Origin: Rhizobium lentis
GTDB lineage: Bacteria; Pseudomonadota; Alphaproteobacteria; Rhizobiales; Rhizobiaceae
Length of the DNA: 64,000 nucleotides
NCBI RefSeq assembly: GCF_014200175.1
Contig: NZ_JACHBD010000019.1
Coordinates: 1 to 64,000, forward strand
Reading direction: 5' to 3'
Shown: in pieces, positions 41,492-49,603 of the stretch
Layout: every line of letters starts with the position of its first letter
Numbering within the stretch: the first letter of the stretch is position 1
Translations under genes and position numbers: made by a program
Notes under the pieces: generated by a model
Told to the model about the DNA's origin: nothing
Seen by the model: only the letters and a program-made list of their open reading frames with translations
The model's database searches: none

Positions 41492-41625
41492 GCCACGGCC
41501 GGGCCGCGATACCGCGGCCGTGATTTCGGGGACGGCCGCGACCCACGGCGGGCCGTGGTTCCACGTTGGCCCGCGGTGTAGCGGCCGGGCCGTGGTTCAC
41601 GTTGGCCGCGATGCCGCGGCCGGGG
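41492..41625. repeat. GC-rich direct and inverted repeats downstream of rpsU
   Basis: About 134 bp are made almost entirely of GGCCGCG/CCACGG blocks. GGGCCGTGGTTCCACGTTGG (41550-41569) recurs one base shorter at 41587-41605. CACGGCCGGGCCGCGAT and ACCGCGGCCGTG form an inverted pair at the left, and GCGGCCGGGCC/GGCCGCGAT.CCGCGGCC another at the right. On the minus strand it lies between rpsU and the small basic protein. Confidence 0.65.
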
Positions 41626-41626
41626 A

Positions 41627-41863
41627 TCAGCGGGCGCGGAGAACCTTTTTCGGCGCCGGCAGCAAGCCCTCACGCTGCATCTTCTTGCGGGCAAGCTTGC
41701 GCTGGCGACGAATGGCTTCGGCTTTTTCGCGGGCGCGTTTCTCGGAGGGCTTCTCGAAGGCGCTGCGCGCTTTCATTTCCCGGAACAGACCTTCCCGCTG
41801 CATCTTTTTCTTGAGCACGCGCAGTGCCTGATCGACGTTGTTATCCCTGACGAGTACCTGCAA
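41627..41863 (-). CDS. rpsU: 30S ribosomal protein S21, TTG start
   Basis: 78-aa S21, the small-subunit protein needed for initiation on natural mRNAs. QVLVRDNNVDQALRVLKKKM, QREGLFREMKARSAFEKPSE and a basic C-terminal extension (RRQRKLARKKMQREGLLPAP) are typical of alphaproteobacterial S21. The family N-terminus MQVLVRDN aligns with a TTG codon at 41863, preceded by GAAAGGA at the correct distance; no ATG or GTG is available, so the start is TTG. Rhizobia usually carry more than one S21 gene. Confidence 0.92.
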   Translation of the reverse strand: MQVLVRDNNVDQALRVLKKKMQREGLFREMKARSAFEKPSEKRAREKAEAIRRQRKLARKKMQREGLLPAPKKVLRAR

Positions 41864-41917
41864 GATGATATCCTTTCTTCGGCGGCGACGCCGCACTGTC
41901 CATAATAAAACGCGGGA

Positions 41918-42202
41918 CTATTTCCCAATCCTGATGCTCGAAAGTTTGAGCCAGGACCCGGCGCCGTCCGACTTGGCCACCGCCTCGGGGGACGCCTCAC
42001 ATGGTGATTTCCCGGTGTCAATGTCGGCCTCGGTGATGCGGCGTTCGAAATTCTCGGCGTCAAACCGGACGCGATATTGCACATGCCCGTGGTCGTTGGG
42101 CAGAATGCTGGCGATTCGGCATCGCTTCTCGGCTTTCGCGGTGCGCGTGAGGCCGGATTTCAGCACGATCGTGTCGCCGACTTTGTAGTTTGGCCTGCCC
42201 AT
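41918..42202 (-). CDS. Small protein with beta-rich N-terminus, cold-shock cluster
   Basis: 94-aa protein: MGRPNYKVGDTIVLKSGLTR, then RCRIASILPNDHGHVQYRVRFD, predicted beta strands like a small barrel or KOW-type fold, and a C-terminal GSWLKLSSIRIGK. The ATG at 42202 follows GAGGGACA. It lies between cspA and rpsU on the same strand, 54 bp upstream of rpsU. No established function; nucleic-acid binding is a guess from fold impression and context. Confidence 0.7.
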   Translation of the reverse strand: MGRPNYKVGDTIVLKSGLTRTAKAEKRCRIASILPNDHGHVQYRVRFDAENFERRITEADIDTGKSPCEASPEAVAKSDGAGSWLKLSSIRIGK

Positions 42203-42310
42203 TGCAGTGTCCCTCAACTCTTCGGCTGTTCAATTGGTCAATCAAAGACCGCGATCAAAGCAAAAAGGCCGGGCGCGGACCCGACCTCTTCCCGTCACTC
42301 AGCCTATCCG

Positions 42311-42352
42311 CCGCCACTGGTGGTCGGCCCGCCGCCACTGGTGGTCGGCTCG
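42311..42352. repeat. Two tandem 21-bp units
   Basis: CCGCCACTGGTGGTCGGC plus CCG and the same 18 bases plus TCG stand head to tail, followed by a degenerate third unit. Each unit contains the palindrome CCACTGGTGG. Located downstream of cspA. Confidence 0.7.
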
Positions 42353-42414
42353 CTGCCAGTACATCCGTGGTCAGCGTGCCGCCATATCGATGATCGGCGG
42401 AGGCGAATGACAAA

Positions 42415-42624
42415 TCATGCAGCCTGCAGGTTGTCGGCGGCGTTCTTGCCCGAGCGCTTGTCGCGAACGAGGTCGTAACGGACCTTCTGACCTTCGGTGA
42501 GTTCGCGCATGCCGGCGCGTTCGACTGCCGAAATATGGACGAAAACGTCCGTGGAACCGTCATCGGGCTGGATGAAGCCGAAACCCTTGGTACCGTTGAA
42601 CCACTTGACGACGCCTGAATTCAT
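42415..42624 (-). CDS. cspA: Cold shock protein
   Basis: 69-aa single cold-shock domain binding single-stranded nucleic acid. RNP1 is KGFGFIQPDD (near 13-22) and RNP2 is VFVHISAVE (near 27-35), with MNSGVVKWFNGTKGFGF at the start. The ribosome site AAAGGAG is strong. It acts as an RNA chaperone. It heads the minus-strand group with the small 94-aa protein and rpsU. The 245 bp upstream show no gene and probably hold the promoter and 5' untranslated leader. Confidence 0.94.
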   Translation of the reverse strand: MNSGVVKWFNGTKGFGFIQPDDGSTDVFVHISAVERAGMRELTEGQKVRYDLVRDKRSGKNAADNLQAA

Positions 42625-42870
42625 AACGATCTCCTTTCAACCGTTTGTGTGCGCCCGGGACGGATGTCCGCGGGCAATATCGATGTTGAGACGAGATCTG
42701 ACGAAGCGCTCTTGGCGCATGGACAAAGGTCACAAGCAAAATTCGATAGGCACCATGTAGGCCTTTTGTCGAATTAAGCAATGCTAAATCAGAAATAAAA
42801 CTTTTCCGAGCGGGGAATTGGCAGGCGAAAGAGAAGCAGGGGCGGCCGGCCGGCGGCCGCCCCGGCGGCA

Positions 42871-43605
42871 TCATTGCCAGACGACGATCGGCGCCTTCGT
42901 CGGAACGCGATCGTAGAGATCGATGATATCCTGGTTCAGCAGCCGGACACAGCCCGAGGAGACGGCCTTGCCAATCGAGCGCCAATCGGGATTGCCGTGC
43001 AGGCGGTAGAGCGTGTCCTCGCCGTTCGAGAAGATATAGAGCGCGCGAGCGCCGAGCGGGTTCTTCAGGCCCGGCTCCATGCCGCCGTTCTCGATCGAGT
43101 ATTTGACCAGTTCCGGCTGGCGGGCGACCATCTCGTTCGGCGGCTTCCAACGCGGCCATTTCTGACGCCACTGGATGACGCCCGACCCCTGCCAGGCGAA
43201 ACCCTCGCGGCCGATGCCGACGCCGTAGCGCATCGCCATGCCGTCGGCCTGGACGAGATAGAGGAAGCGAGACGGCGTATCGACGACGATAGTGCCGGGT
43301 GGCTGGCCGGTGGGGTCGAGGACACGCTGACGATAATAGCGCGGATCGATCTCTTCATAGGGAACGGCGGGAATGAGGAAGCCACCGTCCTCGACCGGGC
43401 CGTACATGACGGCAAGCTCGGCGCCGCTCGGGACGCTCGACGCTCCCGGCGATTGGAACAGGCGCATGGGCGAACGGTAGATGATCGAGGTATCGCCCGA
43501 TGTCACGGTGTTGGCGGAGGAGGCGCAGCCGGTGAGCGCGGAGGCCGCCGTCAGAGCCGAAAGGGAAAGGAAGCTACGGCGGGAAAGATGTCTATCGGAA
43601 CTCAT
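42871..43605 (-). CDS. L,D-transpeptidase (YkuD family), Tat/lipoprotein signal
   Basis: 244-aa periplasmic enzyme cross-linking peptidoglycan or attaching proteins to it. The N-terminus RRSFLSLSALTAASALTGC combines a twin-arginine motif with a lipobox (LTGC, Cys near 27). The YkuD domain covers about 105-244, with the catalytic histidine in YRLHGNPDWRSIG and cysteine in SSGCVRLLNQD. It is one of two adjacent paralogues. Confidence 0.92.
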   Translation of the reverse strand: MSSDRHLSRRSFLSLSALTAASALTGCASSANTVTSGDTSIIYRSPMRLFQSPGASSVPSGAELAVMYGPVEDGGFLIPAVPYEEIDPRYYRQRVLDPTGQPPGTIVVDTPSRFLYLVQADGMAMRYGVGIGREGFAWQGSGVIQWRQKWPRWKPPNEMVARQPELVKYSIENGGMEPGLKNPLGARALYIFSNGEDTLYRLHGNPDWRSIGKAVSSGCVRLLNQDIIDLYDRVPTKAPIVVWQ

Positions 43606-43746
43606 GACGCGGGACTGATTTCCTTTTGATGCGGGAATCCTGGAATAACGACATAAGGAAATCTATCGGCTTGCGCCAAATAAACCATAGCTTCACGCAG
43701 ACGTGTTCCTGATGGAGCCGACGATATGGGCAGCGCTGTTGCAGCG

Positions 43747-44553
43747 CTACATCACAACGATCTCGGCCTTGGCTGGAAGGCGATCATAGAGATCGACGAC
43801 GTCCTGGTTCAGCATGCGCACGCAGCCGGAGGATGTGGCCTTGCCGATCGACTGCCAGTCTGGAGTGCCGTGGATGCGATAGAGCGTATCCTGCCCGTCC
43901 TTGAAGATATACATGGCGCGCGCGCCGAGCGGGTTCTGCAGCCCCGGATTCATGCCGCCGTTTTCGGCGGAAAAAGCGCGAACATCGGGCTGGCGCGAGA
44001 CCATTTCGGCCGGCGGCGTCCAGCGCGGCCATTTCTGCTTCCACTGGACGACGCCGCGGCCCGACCAAGCGTAACCGTCGCGGCCGAGACCGACGCCATA
44101 GCGCATCGCCTTGCCGCCCGCCTCGACGAAATAAAGGAAACGCGCCTTGGTATCGACGACGACGGTGCCGGGGCGCTCGGTCGTCTGATAATCGACCTCC
44201 TGGCGCAGGAATTGCGGCTGCATGCGGCTGACCGGGATCGGCGGCAGGGTGAAATCCTCGTCGCGCAGCTCGCCATACATCGCCGCATGCACCGGATTGG
44301 TGACCGGCAGGCCATAGGTCTGGTGGAACTGGGTCTTGTAAAGCTCGCGCGTCTGCGGCACCGGCTGGTCAGGGATGGGCCGCACCCGGCGCGGATCGAC
44401 GCCGGGCGGCTGGTAAAAGACCGGCGAGGTTTCCTGAACGAAGCGGGCGGGCGAATCGGCGGCGACATCGGGAATGAGGATGTTGCAGCCGCTGAGCGGC
44501 GCTACAGCAATCATAAGCCCGGCAATCGGAAAAACCCGGCGCATAAAATTCAT
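43747..44553 (-). CDS. L,D-transpeptidase (YkuD family), lipoprotein
   Basis: 268-aa paralogue of the next gene downstream. The signal FMRRVFPIAGLMIAVAPLSG is followed by a lipobox cysteine near 23. The YkuD domain (about 130-268) has catalytic YRIHGTPDWQSIG and SSGCVRMLNQD. The sequence YGVGLGRDGYAWSGRGVVQW is shared, with small changes, with its neighbour. The start at 44553 has AAGGGTGG upstream; the longer frame adds 49 residues without support. It acts on the cell wall from the inner or outer membrane surface. Confidence 0.92.
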   Translation of the reverse strand: MNFMRRVFPIAGLMIAVAPLSGCNILIPDVAADSPARFVQETSPVFYQPPGVDPRRVRPIPDQPVPQTRELYKTQFHQTYGLPVTNPVHAAMYGELRDEDFTLPPIPVSRMQPQFLRQEVDYQTTERPGTVVVDTKARFLYFVEAGGKAMRYGVGLGRDGYAWSGRGVVQWKQKWPRWTPPAEMVSRQPDVRAFSAENGGMNPGLQNPLGARAMYIFKDGQDTLYRIHGTPDWQSIGKATSSGCVRMLNQDVVDLYDRLPAKAEIVVM

Positions 44554-44752
44554 GGGACCACCCTTATCAACGATCGGCGAGACGGCGATACTGCCGGAAG
44601 GATGGCATGCTCGGCTGGCGCGAGGCTGGCGTTGGGGTGGGAAAGACCAAGTCGAGCAAAATGATAAACCCGCCGCCAGGATCGGCGACGGCGAGCTCAT
44701 GCGTAATCAATCGTCCATTATGCTCCGGCAGCCTTGCCGGCATCGGCAGAGC

Positions 44753-45676
44753 TTACGCCGCTACTCCGTGGAAGAAGCGGATGCTCTGTTCGATCTCAGC
44801 CGGCAGCGCCGAGGTGTGGTTGCCGGCGACGGTGTCGGTTTCGATATGAATGCCGGCGGCGCGGGCGCGGCGGGCGAGCAGATCGGCGCGGTCGTTGAAA
44901 TGCGGCTCTTCGGTGCCGTGAAGCACCCGGATGGGGCATTTGAAGCTGTGGGCGTAACAGAGCGCCGAACGCACCTCGAATTCATGCGCATTGCTGTCGT
45001 CGAAGCGGATGTCCTGAGGATAGCGGCTGAAGAAGCGGAAGGCGTTCGGATTGCCGGAAATCGGCGCGGCGGCGCGGAACTTATGGGTGCTCATCGCCGT
45101 CAGCATGGTCAGCGTGCCGCCGATACTGTGGCCGGCGATGAACAGGCGCTGGGGATCGACGCCCGGCAGATGCGCCAGGCGCTCGGCGGCGGCGAGAACG
45201 TCATCGACCTCGTCGTAAAAGCCGGAGAAATTGCCCCTCTGGCCGTTTTCGCCGCGCAGCGACGGCATCATCACGACATAACCGGCATCCATATAGGGCT
45301 TCATCAACTGCCAGTGGCCGGTCCCCATGGCATTGCCGCCGTGCAGGAATAGCACGGCCGGCTTGGCCGCGTGCTCGCGCTTGTATTTCGACACCCAGGC
45401 GACCAGTTCCAGCTCGCCGCCATAGCCGGAGCGGTAGAAGATCTTCTCGGCGTCGGCAGGCGCAGTCAGCGATTCGTATTTATCGGGCGCTGGGCCCTTC
45501 TGCAGGAGCTTCGTGCGGAAGTGGCGGCGGACCTCGGCGTAATCGTGCTTGGCAAGGCGCGGCTCGTCCGGCACGTCGAAAGCGGCCGCCACGCGCGGCA
45601 GGACGAGCGCGCCGGCAAGACCCGCCAGCACGGCACGGCGTTGCCGGAAAAAGCAATTTTGTTCATGCGAGCTCAT
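44753..45676 (-). CDS. Alpha/beta hydrolase, Tat-exported
   Basis: 307-aa hydrolase of the dienelactone/prolyl-oligopeptidase-like type. The signal region contains RQRRAVLAGLAGALVLPRVA, a Tat-like motif. Oxyanion region LFLHGGNAMGTG near 110; nucleophile Ser in FIAGHSIGGTLTM near 180; late His in VAGNHTSALP near 287; acid probably in the HGTEEPHFNDRAD segment. The substrate is not evident. It precedes the L,D-transpeptidases on the same strand. Confidence 0.85.
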   Translation of the reverse strand: MSSHEQNCFFRQRRAVLAGLAGALVLPRVAAAFDVPDEPRLAKHDYAEVRRHFRTKLLQKGPAPDKYESLTAPADAEKIFYRSGYGGELELVAWVSKYKREHAAKPAVLFLHGGNAMGTGHWQLMKPYMDAGYVVMMPSLRGENGQRGNFSGFYDEVDDVLAAAERLAHLPGVDPQRLFIAGHSIGGTLTMLTAMSTHKFRAAAPISGNPNAFRFFSRYPQDIRFDDSNAHEFEVRSALCYAHSFKCPIRVLHGTEEPHFNDRADLLARRARAAGIHIETDTVAGNHTSALPAEIEQSIRFFHGVAA

Positions 45677-45796
45677 GACGCAGCACCCAAATCATTTCCC
45701 CGGCCCGCAAGATTTGCACCGGAAACCGCGCTGCCGCCAAGACACATACTGTTGAAAATATCGCCCTGCGTCATTGTTGCGCAGGCGGCCGGCAAC

Positions 45797-47422
45797 TCAG
45801 CCTGGCTTGGCGTCGATCATGGCGATCAGCGTGCGCAGGCGGTCGGCCTCGTAAGGTGGCTTATCCGGGCGAAGGCGGGCGATGCGCGGGAAGCGCATGG
45901 CGACCCCGGATTTGTGCCGCGTCGAGCGGTTGATGCCCTCGAAGGCGACTTCGACGACGAAGCCGAAATCCCGGTCGGCGCGCACGGCGCGCACCGGGCC
46001 GAAACGCTCTGTCGTATTGTTGCGCACGAACTTGTCGAGCAGCTCGAGTTCGGCATCGGTGAAACCGAAATAGGCCTTGCCGACCGGCACCAGCTGCTCG
46101 CCGTCCTCGTCGTCGGCCCAGACGCCGAAGGTGAAATCGGAATAGTAGCTCGAGCGCTTGCCGTGGCCGCGCTGGGCATACATCAGCACAGCATCGACGT
46201 TGTATGGATCACGCTTCCACTTGAACCAGGGGCCCTTCATGCGGCCGGCCTGATAGATGCTGTCGAGGCGCTTGATCATCACGCCTTCGATAACCGGATC
46301 GGGCGGGGCGGCGCGCAAAGCGTCAAGCTCCTCCCAGGACGAGAAAGGCACGAGCGGCGACAGATCGAAACGATCATGGGGGGCGCGGTCGATAATATCG
46401 GCGAGACGCTCGCGTCGATCGATATAGGTGCGGCCGCGAACATCCTCCTCATCGTCGAAGAGCAGGTCATAGGCGCGGATGAAGGCGGGGTAATCATCGA
46501 GCATCCTCGCCGTCACCGTCTTGCGGTTCAGCCGCTGCTGCAGGTCGGAGAAGGTGCGGGTCGGGCTGTTGGAGCGGGCGGTGCCGCCGACCAGCAACTC
46601 GCCGTCGACGACGCCGGAAAAATTGATCGCCTTAAGAATATCGGGAAAGGCGCCTGAAATGTCGTCGCCGGAGCGCGAATAGATCTTGCGCCTGTCGCCG
46701 GAGCGGGAAAGCTGGACGCGGATGCCGTCCCATTTCCACTCGGCGGCATAGTCGGCCGGATTAAGACTGGCCAGATCGCCCTCCTCCACCGCATTGGCGA
46801 GCATGACGGAATGGAAGATCGCCGGAGTGGCGAGTACCGGCTTTTCACCGCCGCCCGCGAGCCATCGGAACAGCGTCTCGTAAGGCGGCTGCAGGCCGTG
46901 CCAGAGGGTTTCGATCTCGGCGACGTCCTTATCGCCGAGATCGGCCAGCGCCTGCTTGGCAAGGCGGGCGGACACGCCGATGCGCAACGCGCCGGTCGTC
47001 AGCTTGATGAAGGCGAAACGGCCGGAGGAATCCAGCCGGTCGAGCAGATCGCGGACGTAGCCGCGCACTTCCGTGCGGCCGAGCGCGTTCATGCGGGTGA
47101 CGACCTCGCCGAGTCGCGGCTGGGCCAGGGCCGAGCGGTCTATGTCCCGCTCATTGTCCCAGACGAGCGAAATGGTCTCGGCGAGATCGCCGACATAGTC
47201 GTAGGAATAATGGAACAGCACCTCGTCCATGCGCTCCAGCACCAGATCGCGCAGCATGGCCGGCTTGACGTTGCGCACCTCCAGCGTGCCGGCAATCGCG
47301 GCAAGGCCGTAGCCGCGGTCGGGATCGGGCGTGTCGCGGAAATAGTCGGTCAGCAGCTTGAGCTTGCCGTTGCGGCTGGGGGTGAGAACCAGGCGGTCCA
47401 GGAGGTCGGCGAAGGCTTTCAT
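45797..47422 (-). CDS. ATP-dependent DNA ligase of the Lhr-Lig repair cluster
   Basis: 541-aa ATP-dependent ligase. An N-terminal DNA-binding domain (about 1-190) is followed by the adenylation domain with the AMP lysine in AAEWKWDGIRVQL (near 215), DGELLVG, and EGVMIKRLDSIYQAGR (motif IV) with WFKWKRD (motif V). The C-terminal OB fold runs about 420-541. It matches the bacterial ligase that travels with the MBL-fold exonuclease and the helicase Lhr. The start at 47422 has GGAGGCC upstream. The exonuclease lies upstream on the same strand; no lhr gene is in view. Confidence 0.92.
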   Translation of the reverse strand: MKAFADLLDRLVLTPSRNGKLKLLTDYFRDTPDPDRGYGLAAIAGTLEVRNVKPAMLRDLVLERMDEVLFHYSYDYVGDLAETISLVWDNERDIDRSALAQPRLGEVVTRMNALGRTEVRGYVRDLLDRLDSSGRFAFIKLTTGALRIGVSARLAKQALADLGDKDVAEIETLWHGLQPPYETLFRWLAGGGEKPVLATPAIFHSVMLANAVEEGDLASLNPADYAAEWKWDGIRVQLSRSGDRRKIYSRSGDDISGAFPDILKAINFSGVVDGELLVGGTARSNSPTRTFSDLQQRLNRKTVTARMLDDYPAFIRAYDLLFDDEEDVRGRTYIDRRERLADIIDRAPHDRFDLSPLVPFSSWEELDALRAAPPDPVIEGVMIKRLDSIYQAGRMKGPWFKWKRDPYNVDAVLMYAQRGHGKRSSYYSDFTFGVWADDEDGEQLVPVGKAYFGFTDAELELLDKFVRNNTTERFGPVRAVRADRDFGFVVEVAFEGINRSTRHKSGVAMRFPRIARLRPDKPPYEADRLRTLIAMIDAKPG

Positions 47423-47449
47423 GATGGCCTCCGTGCTTGGGAAAAAGAC

Positions 47450-47606
47450 CCCTCCCCAACCCCTCCCCACAGGTGAGAGGGGCTAACCCGCGGCGCTGCG
47501 CTGCCCTCTTTCGACCTCGTTCGCAGCAGAGATTTTGCGGTGGGACGGTGCGAGACGTTAAGCCCCTCCCCCTTGTGGGGAGGGGATGGGGAGGGGTTTT
47601 GGTCCA
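47450..47606. repeat. CCCCTCCCC inverted repeat between exonuclease and ligase genes
   Basis: CCCCTCCCCAACCCCTCCCC near 47451 faces GGGGAGGGGATGGGGAGGGG ending near 47597, with GTGAGAGGGGC/GCCCCTCCCCC inside. It separates two genes that are usually packed tightly, and could fold into a long stem or reduce read-through. Confidence 0.7.
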
Positions 47607-47620
47607 GCACGCAGCTCATC

Positions 47621-48631
47621 TCAATCCGCCTCATCCTCATAACCCACCAGATGCAGCGGTTTCGCCTTGATGCCCTGCAACTGACACCAGCGCACCAGCG
47701 CCTCCTCGCGGCCGTGGGTCACCCAGACCTCGGCCGGGTGCAGCTCCCGGATCGTTTCGGTCAGTTCCGGCCAGTCGCAATGATCGGAGATGACGAGCGG
47801 CAGTTCGACGCCGAGCTGTTTGGCGCGCTGGCGCACCAACATCCAGCCGGAGGCGAAGGCCGGCAATGGTTCGTTGAAGCGTCGTGCCCAGCGGTCGGCA
47901 AAGGCCGAGGACGGGCCGATGACGACGGCGCCCTTGAAGGCCGACTTGTCGCGGCTTTCGATCGTGGCGGGCTGCAGCTCGCCGAGATCAATGCCTTGGC
48001 CGACATAATAGTCGCAGAGCTTTTCCATGGCGCCGTGGATATAGATCGGTTCGGCATAACCGGCATCGCGCAGCAGCCGGATGACGCGCTGGGCCTTGCC
48101 GAGCGCATAGGCGCCGACGAGATGGGTGCGCTCGGGAAATTGCCGGAGCGAAGCCAGCAGCTTGCCGGTCTCGTCGAGTGGATCGGGATGATGGAAGACC
48201 GGCAGGCCAAAGGTCGCCTCGGTGATGAAGACATCGCAGGCAACCGGCACATAGGCCGCGCAGGTCGGGTCGGGACGGCGCTTGTAATCGCCGGAGACGA
48301 CGATGCGGGTGCCGTTCTTCTCGATGGCGATCTGGGCCGAACCGAGCACATGGCCGGCGGGATGAAAGATCACTTTGACGCCGTTGACCAGCAGCTCCTC
48401 GCCAAGGGCTGCAGCCTGCTCGCTGGCACAAAAGCCGTCGCCGTAGCGCAGCCGCATGATGTCGAGCGTCTGGCGGGTGGCGAGCACGTTCACGTGACCG
48501 GGCCGGGCGTGATCGGAATGGCCGTGGGTGACGAGCGCCCGCTCCACCGGGCGCACCGGATCGACATAAAATCCGCCTTCCGGGCAATAGAGCCCTTCCG
48601 GGGCAGGATAAAGCAGCGCGTCAGCTCTCAT
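47621..48631 (-). CDS. Ligase-associated DNA exonuclease (metallo-beta-lactamase fold)
   Basis: 336-aa MBL/beta-CASP-like nuclease. The metal-binding motif THGHSDHARPGH is near 34-45, GHVLGSAQI near 93, SGDYKR near 113 and VWVTHGREEALVRWC near 307. It matches the exonuclease that accompanies the ATP-dependent ligase in the four-gene Lhr repair cluster, where it trims DNA ends before ligation. The ribosome site is weak. The ligase follows after about 200 bp; the helicase and the second phosphoesterase are not in this window. Confidence 0.92.
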   Translation of the reverse strand: MRADALLYPAPEGLYCPEGGFYVDPVRPVERALVTHGHSDHARPGHVNVLATRQTLDIMRLRYGDGFCASEQAAALGEELLVNGVKVIFHPAGHVLGSAQIAIEKNGTRIVVSGDYKRRPDPTCAAYVPVACDVFITEATFGLPVFHHPDPLDETGKLLASLRQFPERTHLVGAYALGKAQRVIRLLRDAGYAEPIYIHGAMEKLCDYYVGQGIDLGELQPATIESRDKSAFKGAVVIGPSSAFADRWARRFNEPLPAFASGWMLVRQRAKQLGVELPLVISDHCDWPELTETIRELHPAEVWVTHGREEALVRWCQLQGIKAKPLHLVGYEDEAD

Positions 48632-48676
48632 GCTGCAAGAGATAGCGGGAACTGGGCGCGAGGCCAGAGGGAACGT

Positions 48677-49522
48677 TCAAGACGGAAGCCCGTCGAGGAA
48701 GGACAGCACTGCGGCGTTGAACTCGGCCGGCCGCTGCAGCGGCGCAAAATGGCTGACGCCCTTGAGATAGATCATCTGAGCGTCCGGAATGCTGCGGGCG
48801 AGATATTCCGCATGTTCCGGCTTGATGAATTCGTCATGTTCACCGAGCACGATTGCCACCGGCACGCCGATGCGGTTGAGATCGGCGGCCTGATAATTCG
48901 GCTCCGTCCGCATCATCAGGCTGACCGCCTCGACGAAGGGATGAAAATCGTCCGGCGTGGCCGACAGTTCGGCGTAATCCCTGGCATGCCTCGCGAAACA
49001 GCGGTCGATGCGCGGGGTGGCGACGAATTCCAGCGTGCCGCTCGGATCCATGTTGCAGGCGAAGAAGAACACTCCCTCGACACGTGACGGCGCCGTCATG
49101 GCGAGGATAAGGGCGATACAGGCGCCGTCGCTCCAGCCGATAAAGGCCGCTTTGTCCAGAGAGAGGTCATCCATGACCGCAAGTACGTCGGCGGCCATTA
49201 GCTCATAGGTGTAAGGACGGGCATCGCGGCTGCTGCGGCCATGACCGCGGCTGTCGATCAGCACGACGCGGCGGCCACTTTGGAGCAGCGCCGGGACCTG
49301 ATAGCCCCAGTTGCCGCTATGGCCGAGACCGCCGTGCAGCAGGATGACGGCCGGCCCGGTGCCGTAGCTCGCATACCAGATGCGGGCGCCCTCGCGCCCG
49401 ACATGGCCTTCGACTGCGGCCGGCGGCAAGGGGGCCGTGCCGTGGTCTTCGAAATGGATGAGCTCGTCGTCGTGTCGTTCCTTGGCGATGACAGTCCTTT
49501 CGGGTTTATCGGCGGCCAGCAT
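48677..49522 (-). CDS. Alpha/beta hydrolase, possible broken signal peptide
   Basis: 281-aa hydrolase from the first ATG. Oxyanion region VILLHGGLGHSGNWG near 60, nucleophile Ser in AFIGWSDGACIAL near 128, acid in VLGEHDEFIKPEH near 224, His in GVSHFAPLQRP near 257. Upstream in the same frame the sequence reads KAILVVLGLFSGFS, a good signal-peptide core, but it is preceded by a TAG at 49565-49567 and no ATG, GTG or TTG. Either a rare ATT start (49558) is used or the start codon has been lost. No ribosome site precedes the ATG at 49522. Confidence 0.8.
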   Translation of the reverse strand: MLAADKPERTVIAKERHDDELIHFEDHGTAPLPPAAVEGHVGREGARIWYASYGTGPAVILLHGGLGHSGNWGYQVPALLQSGRRVVLIDSRGHGRSSRDARPYTYELMAADVLAVMDDLSLDKAAFIGWSDGACIALILAMTAPSRVEGVFFFACNMDPSGTLEFVATPRIDRCFARHARDYAELSATPDDFHPFVEAVSLMMRTEPNYQAADLNRIGVPVAIVLGEHDEFIKPEHAEYLARSIPDAQMIYLKGVSHFAPLQRPAEFNAAVLSFLDGLPS

Positions 49523-49603
49523 AGAAAAGCCGGAAAACAGCCCAAGAACAACCAGAATCGCTTTCTAGCTGTTGCGTCCTTCGATGCAATCAGGGGAAGC
49601 AAT

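Noticed and set aside
42311..42352. Tandem units that might suggest a CRISPR array
   Set aside because: Only two adjacent 21-bp units without spacers, each with an inner palindrome; no cas genes.
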